Of a DNA stretch of 64,000 nucleotides, positions 9,080 to 16,396 are shown in pieces. Numbering within the stretch: position 1 is the stretch's first letter; each line of letters begins with the position of its first letter. This stretch comes from Planctomycetaceae bacterium (GTDB lineage: Bacteria; Planctomycetota; Planctomycetia; Pirellulales; Lacipirellulaceae): the NCBI GenBank assembly GCA_002702655.1, contig PABB01000066.1, forward strand, positions 124,001 to 188,000, written 5' to 3'. A program made the position numbers and the translations under genes. The notes beneath the pieces were generated by a model. The model made no database searches and was not told the origin of the DNA. It saw nothing but the letters and a program-made list of their open reading frames with translations.

Positions 9080-11764
9080 TTATCGGCGCTGCGGCGGTTC
9101 GGCGCCGTAGGCGGTCGCCGCGCTGTCCCAGGGATTCTCTTCGACGAAGAACTTCGTCATCTCCTCGGCCGACAGCTTCATTTCCAGGTCCTGGCACAGC
9201 ACTTCGGCGCGGAACACATGCGTGCCCTCGTCGTGAGCCTTGGCCTGAATCTTCAGCACGACTTCGTCGCCGGCGGCCAGGCTGTCGATCGCCCGGAAGG
9301 CCACGCGGCCGTCGCGAACGGTGTGCTTGCCGCCTTCCACCGCGGTGGGGTCGATTCCCGTGGAGAACAGACCGACGATGCTCACGCCCCGCGCGGCGAT
9401 CGCTCCGCGATTGCGGACGCGGATCTCGTACACGACCGGCTCGCCCACCGGCAGCGGGCCCTTGGGGTCGGCAATGTCGAGCTTCAAGTCGGCCACCGCG
9501 ATCACGTTGGTCTCGGCGGTCTGCTGGTCCAGCAGACCCGAGGGCGTCTCGGCCCGCAGGCCGATCTGGTTGGCGCCCGGTTTGGCCAGGCGGCATTTGA
9601 ACTGCAGGAACCGTTCTTCACCCGGCTGCAGCGCGGCGCCGTGCCAGGCGATGGAGTTTTTGTCCGGCCCCGGGCCGTAGCCGTTGCTGGCCGAGACCAG
9701 CTCGGCGCCTTCCGGCAGGTTCACGCCCACGGCCACGGCGTCCGTGGCCGCCTCGCCCGTGTTGCGAACCCGCAGGTAGTAGGTGGCCACCGAGTTGCCG
9801 TATTTCTCCTCGGGGCCGCGCCAGTCGAGGTCCAGTTCCGGCTTGACGCACCGGACCGTCTTGTGGGCGGCCGTCTTGACGCCGCCCGTCGCGGTCGCCG
9901 AAGCCAGCATCTCCAACTCGCCGGCTTCCCGGGCGGTGAGTTCCAGTTCCAGTTCTTTCGACTCGCCGGCGGCCAACGTGCCGACGCCGTGGCGGATCAT
10001 CGACGAGGGATCGCCGCCGGGCGGCAGCAGTTCCAGCTCCACCTCTTCGGCAGGCCCCGTACCGGGGTTGGTCAGCACCAGTTTGTAACGCTGAGCGACG
10101 CCGAATTGCACGACCTCGGGGCCTTGCAGACTCATGGTCAGCAGCGGTTCCTCGACCTCCACGACCGCGTCGGAGCCGACCGGGGCGTGGCTGAAACGCA
10201 CGCCCAGAGCGAGATTGGCGCCGGTGCGCGGGGTCAGCTGCACCTTCATCGTGACCGTTTCGCCAGCGCCCAACTGCTGCATTTCCCAGTGCAGGGCTTG
10301 CGTGCCGTCGGCCAGATCGTCGACCTGCTCAATGGCGCCGGCACTGGACGAGGCGTCCAACAGCGTTGCCGACTGCGGTACATTCACAACGGCCAGCAGT
10401 TCATTGGCGCCGACCTTGCCCAGATTCTGCAACACAATTTCGTACGTCGCGGGGCGACCGACGGTCAATCGCTGGGGACCGGCGACGCGCGAGACGATCA
10501 CCGGTTGACGCGAGGTGAACAGCACGTCGGCGGCTGGCGTCATTTCGGCCACCTCGACCTGCGGCTCGGCGATCGGCTGCGCAGCTGCGACGGGAGTCGG
10601 CGTGATGTCCGGCTCCGTCGCGGCGAATTGTTCTTCGGCGAGTTCTGCTTCCGACGCAACCTGGGGCTGTTCGACTTCCGATTCGGGCGCGGGTTGGGCG
10701 ACCTCGGCTCGCTGCCGCGGCGGGCTCGCCTCTTGCAGGAGCGATCCCAAGTCGTCGTAGTCGCGACTGGCGATCGGCTGCGGTTGTGCAGCTTGCGCGG
10801 GCGCCGTCCGCGGCGGGCGGGCGGCCACTTCCACGGGCAATGCGTCGCTGGCCGGGTCCGGGATGATGGACGGATCGACGGATGTTTGGTCGTCCGTCGG
10901 CGCGTCGTCGCGGACTCCGCTGCGTTGCGACAGGGCACGCCCAAAATCAATCGTCTGCGGCGACACCTGCACGCGGCCCGTGTCGTGCGTCGATGGCCCC
11001 GCGGGTCCGCGAGCGACCGTGGTCCGCGAGGGTTCGGCCAGGGCGTCCAGCGCGTCGAGATAATCGGGCGCGGCGCCGGCCTCGGCCTCGGCCGCGTAGC
11101 GCGAGCCGGAGGGCGCGGCATTCAGATCCGCAATGGCTTCATCCAATTCCGTACGGCCGCGCTGGGTTCCCACGGTGGGGGACCGACGCGGCGTGCGATT
11201 GACGATGGTTGTTGTCGTGGTGGGCGCCGCGGACTCGCGGGCCGGCTGAGCAGCGGCTTGCTGGCAGTCGCGCGTGGCGGCCGGCGAGCCGCCCTGCAGC
11301 GAGCGCCGCACGGGCGCGGTTTCGCCGCGTTGGCTCGTTGCCGTGGCGCGGGGTGCGGGCTGCCGACCGGGTTGTGTCGCAGGCTGGGCGCCTCGCCGTT
11401 GTTGCTGACTGGCGCTGGACAACTCGGCCGGGTCGTAAGGCATCGGGTGCGATCCGTTGCCCTCGGGAGCGTCGCCGTCGTCGCCGTCTCGATTGCCGCC
11501 GAAGAGCCCGCCCAGGCCGCCGAACAGGCTGCGCTTGCCGCCGGAACTGCCGCTGGTGCGCGTGGTGGGCGAGTTGCGCTCGGCGCGAGACGCGCGGTGC
11601 GATTCCGCCGACGTTTGCCGCACCGTGGGCTGCTGGTCGTCCTTGTCCGACGACGAGAAGATCGCCAGCCGTTCGGTGGGCGACGGCATGTTTTGCTGCG
11701 CCGGTGCGGTGAGCGGGGCGAGTCCCATCGCCGTCGCCATGACCACTGTCCAGATTCGCCGCAT
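9080..11764 (-). CDS. Large secreted protein with DUF11 repeats
   Basis: An 894-residue exported protein. Residues 1-23 form a signal peptide ending PAQQ. Residues about 25-390 are low-complexity, rich in Ser, Arg, Pro, Gln and Ala. From about residue 395 to 870 there are four or five DUF11-type Ig-like beta-sandwich repeats, recognisable by phrases such as LQNLGKVGANE, LTNPGTGPAEEVELELL and VRNTGEAATDAVAVGVNLP. DUF11 proteins in planctomycetes are commonly envelope or extracellular proteins of unknown function. The ATG at 11764 places the signal peptide at the N-terminus. A bulged hairpin (about 11852-11876) lies in the presumed leader. No membrane anchor or sorting signal is seen at the C-terminus. 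Confidence 0.82.
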   Translation of the reverse strand: MRRIWTVVMATAMGLAPLTAPAQQNMPSPTERLAIFSSSDKDDQQPTVRQTSAESHRASRAERNSPTTRTSGSSGGKRSLFGGLGGLFGGNRDGDDGDAPEGNGSHPMPYDPAELSSASQQQRRGAQPATQPGRQPAPRATATSQRGETAPVRRSLQGGSPAATRDCQQAAAQPARESAAPTTTTTIVNRTPRRSPTVGTQRGRTELDEAIADLNAAPSGSRYAAEAEAGAAPDYLDALDALAEPSRTTVARGPAGPSTHDTGRVQVSPQTIDFGRALSQRSGVRDDAPTDDQTSVDPSIIPDPASDALPVEVAARPPRTAPAQAAQPQPIASRDYDDLGSLLQEASPPRQRAEVAQPAPESEVEQPQVASEAELAEEQFAATEPDITPTPVAAAQPIAEPQVEVAEMTPAADVLFTSRQPVIVSRVAGPQRLTVGRPATYEIVLQNLGKVGANELLAVVNVPQSATLLDASSSAGAIEQVDDLADGTQALHWEMQQLGAGETVTMKVQLTPRTGANLALGVRFSHAPVGSDAVVEVEEPLLTMSLQGPEVVQFGVAQRYKLVLTNPGTGPAEEVELELLPPGGDPSSMIRHGVGTLAAGESKELELELTAREAGELEMLASATATGGVKTAAHKTVRCVKPELDLDWRGPEEKYGNSVATYYLRVRNTGEAATDAVAVGVNLPEGAELVSASNGYGPGPDKNSIAWHGAALQPGEERFLQFKCRLAKPGANQIGLRAETPSGLLDQQTAETNVIAVADLKLDIADPKGPLPVGEPVVYEIRVRNRGAIAARGVSIVGLFSTGIDPTAVEGGKHTVRDGRVAFRAIDSLAAGDEVVLKIQAKAHDEGTHVFRAEVLCQDLEMKLSAEEMTKFFVEENPWDSAATAYGAEPPQRR

Positions 11765-12080
11765 CGCAAGACTCCGGGGGAAGAGCGTCGAGTGTCGTTC
11801 GGTGCGCCGGGGGTGGCGCCGTCGGCGCCAGCAAACGAACGAGCCAGCGCAACGGACTTCCGCGCAGGAAGGTCCGTCGTGGGAAGTATCGGTCGCACCG
11901 GTTGCGGAGAATGAATCAATCCGCAGAAGAATTCCGGTTGCGGAAGATGGGCAAGCAGGGTCGACGACGCAAGAGTAGATCTGAGCCGCGAGCGGGGCGC
12001 GTGAGCCCCCTATTCGCCTGCGCCAGCAACGCTGTCAGCCAACGGGGCGCTCGCGCCCCCGCTCGCCGCTGCGATTCCGA
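11765..12080. other. Intergenic region between the DUF11 gene and bioB
   Basis: No gene is seen in these 316 bp. A bulged hairpin (about 11852-11876) is about 90-110 bp upstream of the DUF11 start. Two GC hairpins lie close to the bioB stop: one at about 11994-12010, and a near-perfect one at 12044-12059 (GGGGCG, loop, CGCCCC). They are placed where a bioB terminator would be expected, but no T-run follows. The upstream part should contain the promoter of the DUF11 gene; none could be picked with confidence. Confidence 0.5.
12044..12059. repeat. GC palindrome just downstream of bioB
   Basis: A 16-base palindrome, GGGGCGCTCGCGCCCC, located 22-37 bases past the bioB stop codon. A related, weaker copy sits at 11994-12010. 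It may act as a factor-independent RNA 3' end stabiliser or be a dispersed repeat; lack of a U-tract argues against a classical terminator. Confidence 0.5.
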
Positions 12081-13151
12081 TCAATGCTCGTGGTCGTCGT
12101 GCTTGTGCTCGCCGTTGCTGCAGGGGGAGCCGACTTCCGTGGACATGGTGACCTCGAAGCCCAGGTCGCGAATCATGTCGTAATCGGCCTGGGGCGCCTG
12201 GCCCTTGGTGGTCAAGTAATCGCCCACGAAGATCGAGTTGGCGGCGTACAGCCCCAGCGGCTGCAGGCTGCGGAGGCGGATTTCGCGGCCGCCGGCGATA
12301 CGCAGCTCCCGGTCCGGATTGACCAGTCGGAACATGGCCAGCACCTTCAGGCAGTAATTGGCCGTTACCTCTTCCTGGCCGCCCAGGGGCGTGCCGTCGA
12401 TGGCGTTGAGGAAGTTCACCGGGATCGACTCGACGCCCAGCTCGCGCAGGTCCAGGGCCATGTCGACGATGTCCTGCGGGCCCTCGCCCATGCCAATGAT
12501 GCCGCCGGAGCACAGTTCCAGCCCGGCGCCGCGGGCCGCCTTGAGCGTGTCGACCCGATCGGCGTACGTGTGGGTCGTGCAGATCTTCTCGTAGTGCGAC
12601 TCGCCCGTGTTCAGGTTGTGATTGATGCGGTTCACGCCGCAGGCGGCCAGCCGCTGCGCCTGCTCGGCGGTCAGCAGGCCCATGCTCGCACAAATGTCCA
12701 GGCCGTACTTCTGCTTGATCTCGGGCACCAGCTCCTCAACGGCCGCAATCTCCCGCTCGCTGGGGCCGCGGGCCGAGATGACGATGCAGTAGGTTTTCGC
12801 CTGCCGTTCGGCGGCGGCGGCCGCGCCGGCCATCAGTTGCTCGCGGTTCAGCAGGTTGTAGCGCGGGATCTCGGCGTCGGAGACCTTCGACTGCGAGCAG
12901 TAGCCGCAATCCTCGGGGCACAGTCCGCTCTTGGCGTTCATCAGGAAGTACAGCTGCACCGAGCGGCCGAAAAAGTGCCGTCGCACGCGGTAGGCCGCCG
13001 CCATCAAGTCCAGCACCTGCTCATCGGGCGTCTGCAGCACGGCCCGCGCTTCCTCGGCCGTCAGCGGCGTGCCGCCGATCACGCGATCGGCCAGCGCCTG
13101 AAAATCGAGCGAAACGGACGGATCGGCGGCGGGGGCGGCGAGCGGAGTCAT
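12081..13151 (-). CDS. bioB: Biotin synthase
   Basis: A radical SAM enzyme that inserts sulfur into dethiobiotin, the last step of biotin synthesis; cytosolic. The 356-residue product carries the radical SAM [4Fe-4S] motif CxxxCxxC as Cys78, Cys82, Cys85 (GLCPEDCGYC). The BioB-specific [2Fe-2S] ligand motifs are also present: KTYCIVISARG, DICASMG, LELCSGGI and the arginine in AGGREIRL. The ATG at 13151 matches normal family length; the frame remains open upstream but runs through a palindromic repeat (13239-13330). An unusual feature is the C-terminal His/Asp/Glu-rich tail ending HKHDDHEH. No other biotin genes are adjacent. It diverges from the PSP1-family gene across a 269-bp gap. Confidence 0.95.
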   Translation of the reverse strand: MTPLAAPAADPSVSLDFQALADRVIGGTPLTAEEARAVLQTPDEQVLDLMAAAYRVRRHFFGRSVQLYFLMNAKSGLCPEDCGYCSQSKVSDAEIPRYNLLNREQLMAGAAAAAERQAKTYCIVISARGPSEREIAAVEELVPEIKQKYGLDICASMGLLTAEQAQRLAACGVNRINHNLNTGESHYEKICTTHTYADRVDTLKAARGAGLELCSGGIIGMGEGPQDIVDMALDLRELGVESIPVNFLNAIDGTPLGGQEEVTANYCLKVLAMFRLVNPDRELRIAGGREIRLRSLQPLGLYAANSIFVGDYLTTKGQAPQADYDMIRDLGFEVTMSTEVGSPCSNGEHKHDDHEH

Positions 13152-13238
13152 AGGGCTTGGTGCGCGGCAGGAGGGCGGGGCGGGAGGGAAGTTTTCAATT
13201 GTCGCATAGCCGCTGGGCGTCGACAACCGGGCGTGTAG

Positions 13239-13330
13239 GTCAGGCTTTCCAGCCTGACAGGCGTTTCCAGCGAAGATCTGTGCGCGAATGGCGGCCCTGG
13301 CGTCAGGCTGGAAAGCCTGACGCCAGGGCC
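13239..13330. repeat. Composite palindromic repeat between bioB and the PSP1 gene
   Basis: Two parts. A 20-base sequence GTCAGGCTTTCCAGCCTGAC (13239-13258) recurs as its exact reverse complement at 13302-13321. The second copy lies inside a perfect hairpin with a 17-bp stem (13293-13309 with 13314-13330) closed by a GGAA tetraloop. The element fills the divergent promoter region and must therefore lie in or near the bioB and PSP1 5' regions. No T-tract follows. It looks like a dispersed planctomycete intergenic repeat. Confidence 0.75.
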
Positions 13331-13420
13331 GTGACGCCGGCGTTGGCTTGTGGCCGGCCAGCTGCAACAATACTCCCGTCGCTGCCACTTGCCGCATCTC
13401 CCACCGCATTCGCTTCGTCC

Positions 13421-13978
13421 ATGGGTTTCCACCTCGTCCGTTACGGTCTGCTCGGCCATTTGGGCCGGTTCTCGGCGGCGGACGCCGTGCGCTATCCGCG
13501 GCAGAGTCGCGTGGTGGTCCGCAGTCCGCGGGGGCTGGAACTGGGCGAGATCGTCGCGGAACCCGAGGCTGCCGCCGCGGCGCCCCGCCTCGACGGGCAA
13601 ATCCTCCGCCGGGTCACCGTGGAGGACGACCTGCTGCAGGCCCGATTGGACAAGCACCGCCACCAGGCGTTCGAGGCGTGCCAGCGGCTGCTCGCCGAGC
13701 ACCACGTGGCGGCCGCGCTGGTCGACGTGGAGCACCTGCTGGACGGCGCGGGGCTGTTCTTTTACTTCCTGGGCGAGCCGCCGGCCGAGGCGCACGAGAT
13801 CACCGCCCAGTTGGCCGAGACCTACGAGACGGCGGTCGAGTTCCGCCAGTTCGCCGACCTGCTGACCGAAGGCTGCGGCCCGGGCTGCGGCACCGAAGAA
13901 GTGGCGGGGCAGGGCGGGTGCGCGAGCTGCACGAGCTGTGCGGTGGCGAGCGCGTGCGGGTCGAAGTCGCGCGGATAA
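13421..13978 (+). CDS. PSP1 domain protein (RicT/YaaT-like), Cys-rich C-terminus
   Basis: A 185-residue cytosolic protein with the PSP1 C-terminal domain, in the family of Bacillus RicT (YaaT), which with partners RicA and RicF affects mRNA maturation by RNase Y. Recognisable stretches are VVVRSPRGLELGEIV (about residues 31-45) and GLFFYFLGEPPAEAHEIT (about residues 110-127). The last 40 residues contain six cysteines (CGPGC, then CASCTSC, then one more), which could bind a metal or iron-sulfur cluster. The start at 13421 fits the family N-terminus; upstream in-frame codons fall in the palindromic repeat. RicA and RicF homologues are not visible in the window. Confidence 0.8.
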   Translation: MGFHLVRYGLLGHLGRFSAADAVRYPRQSRVVVRSPRGLELGEIVAEPEAAAAAPRLDGQILRRVTVEDDLLQARLDKHRHQAFEACQRLLAEHHVAAALVDVEHLLDGAGLFFYFLGEPPAEAHEITAQLAETYETAVEFRQFADLLTEGCGPGCGTEEVAGQGGCASCTSCAVASACGSKSRG

Positions 13979-14013
13979 CTTTGGGCGTTTGTTTTTCTCA
14001 CGCGGAGGCGCCG

Positions 14014-14104
14014 GGCGCCATGCCCACGCCCGTCCGCAGGAGTGGGCATGCTGAGTTGGCGATTCAGCATGCCCACAGCGGACTACCGCCGTGGGCATGG
14101 CACC
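14014..14104. repeat. 91-bp multi-hairpin element, copy A
   Basis: A 91-bp structured element. The outer arms 14014-14028 and 14090-14104 pair over 15 bases with one mismatch. Inside are alternative hairpins: 14022-14047, a 13-bp perfect stem GTGGGCATGCTGA / TCAGCATGCCCAC (14042-14054 with 14064-14076), and GCGGACTACCGC (14079-14090). The full-length copy B is at 15704-15794 and a truncated copy C at about 15123-15188. It lies just upstream of the phosphatase gene. Confidence 0.85.
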
Positions 14105-14147
14105 TCGCTTGTCTCACGCCGAGTCGCAGAATTGCGAAGGAAAGATC

Positions 14148-14561
14148 GTGCGTCAAGTCATTGCCAACAAACTGTATCTCGGCAACGCTCAGGACGCGCG
14201 CGACCTCCGAGGATTGGCCGCTGCCGAGGTGACCGCTGTGGTGGACCTTGCGGCGAACGAACGGCCAGCCATGTTATCGCCCAGCATGGCCTACTTGCGC
14301 TTGCCGATCAGCGACGACGGCAGCAATTCCGCCGCGCTGCTGCAATGCTGTGTCGCGATCGTCAGCGAGTTGCTGCGGTGCGACGGTCAGCGCGTCCTGG
14401 TGGCCTGCAGCGCCGGCATGAGTCGCTCCCCCACAATCGCGGCCGCGGCATTGCACCGGCTGGGCCGTGGGAGTTTGGAGGAGTGCCTGAAGCTCGTCGT
14501 GCGCAATGCCCCCAGCGACATTTCACCGCAATTGTGGAATGCGATCAGAGAACTCGCGTGA
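14148..14561 (+). CDS. Dual-specificity / tyrosine-type protein phosphatase
   Basis: A compact 137-residue cytosolic phosphatase of the dual-specificity class. The P-loop CSAGMSRSP starts at Cys87 with Arg93, giving the CX5R signature; Asp56-Asp57 in PISDDG are candidates for the general acid. The N-terminal NKLYLGNAQDA stretch is typical of the fold. I choose the GTG at 14148, preceded by AAGGA at a 6-base distance, rather than the ATG at 14091, which lies inside the 91-bp repeat. The gene is isolated: no cognate kinase is adjacent, and the flanking genes are small unknowns, so its target is unknown. Confidence 0.85.
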   Translation: MRQVIANKLYLGNAQDARDLRGLAAAEVTAVVDLAANERPAMLSPSMAYLRLPISDDGSNSAALLQCCVAIVSELLRCDGQRVLVACSAGMSRSPTIAAAALHRLGRGSLEECLKLVVRNAPSDISPQLWNAIRELA

Positions 14562-14660
14562 ATGCATCGGCGGTGCGCTCGTCACAGGGGAGAGAACCAA
14601 GCGTCATTCAAAGGCGGAATACGCGTCGGACGATAAAGCCAGGGCGTCGAAGCAATGTCC

Positions 14661-15044
14661 TCAATGCTGAACGCGTTGCACGCGAGTTAATTGCCCCTGT
14701 GCATCAAAGTAAATCTGAAGACCGTCGTAATCTATCCGGAAACCGCTCCACATCCCGAGATTGTATTCATACATTTCGGGCGTCTTTGCCACGTCCGGCT
14801 CGCCCAAGAGATTAGTGACTTGCTGACGGCTCAATCCCGGTCGTAGGTGTTTGCTCTTAAGGCTCGCCACCATTGAAGCACGTGGATTGTCCGGGTCATC
14901 GTTTTCGTGGAAGTGGTGCCACAATTCACGGTCGAATGTGCGTCCAGAGAATGGGTCCAACCGGTTGTTGCACGACCGAATTCCGGCAAACGCTACCACG
15001 ACTACGGCTACAAGAACGATGAACGCTCGTAGTCTGAATCGCAT
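14661..15044 (-). CDS. Small membrane-anchored protein with SmpA/BamE-like fold
   Basis: A 127-residue protein with one N-terminal hydrophobic helix (about residues 6-24) and a C-terminal half that looks like the SmpA/OmlA (BamE) two-helix, three-strand fold: LRPGLSRQQVTNLLGEPD, then a strand-rich stretch with YEYNLGMW and a final LQIYFDAQGQLTRV. Single proteins of this fold are common in planctomycetes and need not belong to the Bam complex. No lipobox is seen, although a Cys follows the helix (residue 25). The ATG at 15044 places the helix at the N-terminus. It faces the phosphatase gene tail-to-tail and lies between copies A and C of the 91-bp repeat. Confidence 0.6.
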   Translation of the reverse strand: MRFRLRAFIVLVAVVVVAFAGIRSCNNRLDPFSGRTFDRELWHHFHENDDPDNPRASMVASLKSKHLRPGLSRQQVTNLLGEPDVAKTPEMYEYNLGMWSGFRIDYDGLQIYFDAQGQLTRVQRVQH

Positions 15045-15083
15045 GTGAATGCCCCGTCCCCTTTCTTGTCCACCCCGAAATGT

Positions 15084-15126
15084 CCTCTGCGTGAGACAAC
15101 TCGGCAATCACTCGCCCAAGTCGCCG
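15084..15126. repeat. 43-bp direct repeat, left copy
   Basis: Matches 16354-16396 at 38 of 43 positions (offset 1270 bp), beginning with 17 identical bases CCTCTGCGTGAGACAAC. The right copy includes the last codons and stop of the TPR gene, so the left copy looks like a detached fragment of that gene's 3' end. Confidence 0.8.
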
Positions 15127-15188
15127 GGTGGCAATGTGCGTGGGCGATTCAGTATGCCCACGGCTGACGACCGCCGTGGGCATGGCAC
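15123..15188. repeat. 91-bp element, truncated copy C
   Basis: Shares with copies A and B the segment GGCGATTC, then the TGCCCAC block, then GACGACCGCCGTGGGCATGG and the right outer arm, but lacks a good left arm and the first inner hairpin. It directly abuts the 43-bp direct repeat at 15084-15126. Confidence 0.75.
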
Positions 15189-15195
15189 TTGACGT

Positions 15196-15438
15196 TCAGG
15201 GTGAATGCGGACCGCCATGTTCGGCTACTTGTTTCTGCAGCCAAGCTTTGTTGATTACGACGTGGGAGTGGTGGCTTAGGAGTCGAATCGTGCCGGTGCG
15301 GTAGTTTCCTTGGCTGCTACGAATCCGAAATGCCAATTCGTCTGCATCGTTTTGCAAAAAGACAACCTCGCAGTCCGGGAACTCGTTTCGGACCAACTCT
15401 GTTATTCGATCACACCGTTCAGAGGTGTTGATACTCAT
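15196..15438 (-). CDS. Small hypothetical protein
   Basis: I do not recognise this 80-residue protein. It reads as a compact globular protein: a helix rich in charged residues (CDRITELVRNEF), then strand-like segments with CEVVFLQ, ELAFRIRSSQGNY and GTIRLLSHHSHVVI. No signal or membrane helix is present. The ATG at 15438 is the only start giving a sensible product; the frame upstream passes through 91-bp copy B. It lies between repeat copies C and B with no clear operon partner. Confidence 0.5.
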   Translation of the reverse strand: MSINTSERCDRITELVRNEFPDCEVVFLQNDADELAFRIRSSQGNYRTGTIRLLSHHSHVVINKAWLQKQVAEHGGPHSP

Positions 15439-15875
15439 GGCGACCGATTGTAACGCTAAAGCACCCTGACACCACGAAAACGAAGAACGGCGGGTGCGGC
15501 TAACGAACGGGGCCAATCCCGGAGGATTGGGCGCCAGGGGCGTGTCGCCCGTGAGAAGTCTAGGGCCGCCACGTTGTGGCTTCCAATGGATGATTGCCCT
15601 CCAGTACCCAGGGCGGCGGCTTGGCTCGCGTTGCTCGCCGCGCCCTGCCCTGGGCTGCGATTGGGGCGTTCCGTTGGGACTTGGCATGCGCCACGCCCGG
15701 CCGGGTGCCATGCCCACGCCTGTCCGCAGGCGTGGGCATGCTGCGTTGGCGATTCCGCGTGCCCACAGCGGACGACCGCCGTGGGCATGGCACCTGGCCC
15801 GTCCTGGTGGTTGCGTGCTGGAGACAGATGGCTTGACCTGTCGAGTTGCGAGTTGCGAGGCGCCCAGCCCATCTA
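15439..15875. other. Repeat-filled intergenic region
   Basis: No gene is seen in these 437 bp. It contains a hairpin CCAATCC-CGGA-GGATTGG (15511-15528), a longer palindromic block with arms CCCAGGGC (15607-15614) and GCCCTGGG (15647-15654), and the complete copy B of the 91-bp element (15704-15794). Apparent open frames across it are products of the repeats. Confidence 0.7.
15704..15794. repeat. 91-bp multi-hairpin element, copy B (complete)
   Basis: Outer arms GGTGCCATGCCCACG (15704-15718) and CGTGGGCATGGCACC (15780-15794) are exact reverse complements. Inside lie a hairpin with arms GCCCACGCCTG / CAGGCGTGGGC, a second around GCATGC...GCGTGC, and GCGGACGACCGC. Same length and same internal order as copy A at 14014-14104; differences fall mostly as compensating or loop changes. 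Confidence 0.85.
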
Positions 15876-16208
15876 TCACCAAGATGAGAACGAGAAGTTT
15901 GGATAGCCCTCACGCGGTATGAGTCCATCCAGCGACCTGAGGAAGTCTGCAGCCTCGTCGAAGATGAGTGCCATTCCATAGGCGCCAGCCTTCTCAGGAC
16001 AGGGCACCTCGAACCAATACAGGTCGTCCTCTGATTGATACATCATCTGCAGCGTAGTACCTGCCTCATCGACAACACCGATGAACTCACCGTCTTCCTT
16101 GAGGAGCGGAAATAGCTCGGAATACACCTCGGCGATGTCCATGGGGACGGCTGAATCAGAGGGGACATCGTTGGGCATTCTGATGATGCTGTGGAAGACT
16201 CTATACAC
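15876..16208 (-). CDS. Hypothetical protein
   Basis: A 110-residue acidic soluble protein that I do not recognise. It contains a strand-rich middle (GEFIGVVDEAGTTLQMMYQ, then DLYWFEVPCPEK) and a C-terminal helix (FDEAADFLRSL). The GTG at 16208 is supported by GGGAG seven bases upstream; an internal ATG at 16178 is the alternative. The overall look, a small acidic protein alone among repeats, recalls immunity-type or housekeeping orphan proteins, but there is no direct evidence for either. Confidence 0.55.
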   Translation of the reverse strand: MYRVFHSIIRMPNDVPSDSAVPMDIAEVYSELFPLLKEDGEFIGVVDEAGTTLQMMYQSEDDLYWFEVPCPEKAGAYGMALIFDEAADFLRSLDGLIPREGYPNFSFSSW

Positions 16209-16340
16209 GAATGCACTCCCGATTCACCTGAATTCAATGCCACGCTTCCGAGTTGGCGGCGTATCGAAGGTCCCTTCCGGGAGAAGGGATCTGCTTTTCG
16301 CCACGCATTAATCGCAAACCGCTCTTCCGCCATGCATCCT

Positions 16341-16396
16341 CTGCGTCTCCGCGCCTCTGCGTGAGACAACCCAGCCGTCACTCGCCCAGGTCGCCG
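16341..16396. repeat. CTCTGCGTCTCCGCG-type repeat and right 43-bp direct repeat
   Basis: The stretch from 16341 has a quasi-tandem pattern of CTCTGCG / CTCCGCG blocks ending CTCTGCGTGAGACAAC, a motif type dispersed in many environmental genomes. Its 16354-16396 portion is the right copy of the 43-bp direct repeat also found at 15084-15126 and overlaps the end of the TPR gene. A reverse-oriented relative (CTCACGCGGAGGCG) precedes copy A near 13998-14011. Confidence 0.65.

Noticed and set aside
9059..11914. 951-codon open frame on the plus strand opposite the DUF11 gene
   Set aside because: Its product is His/Arg/Gly-rich and family-less, while the minus strand encodes clear DUF11 repeats. It is an antisense frame kept open by GC-rich codon use.
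12044..12059. Rho-independent terminator after bioB
   Set aside because: The hairpin is strong but no U-tract follows on the bioB strand. Listed only as a palindrome.
14014..15794. Integron-like cassette array (91-bp elements as attC sites)
   Set aside because: No RYYYAAC/GTTRRRY core sites at the ends of the elements, gene orientations are mixed, and no integrase gene is in the window.
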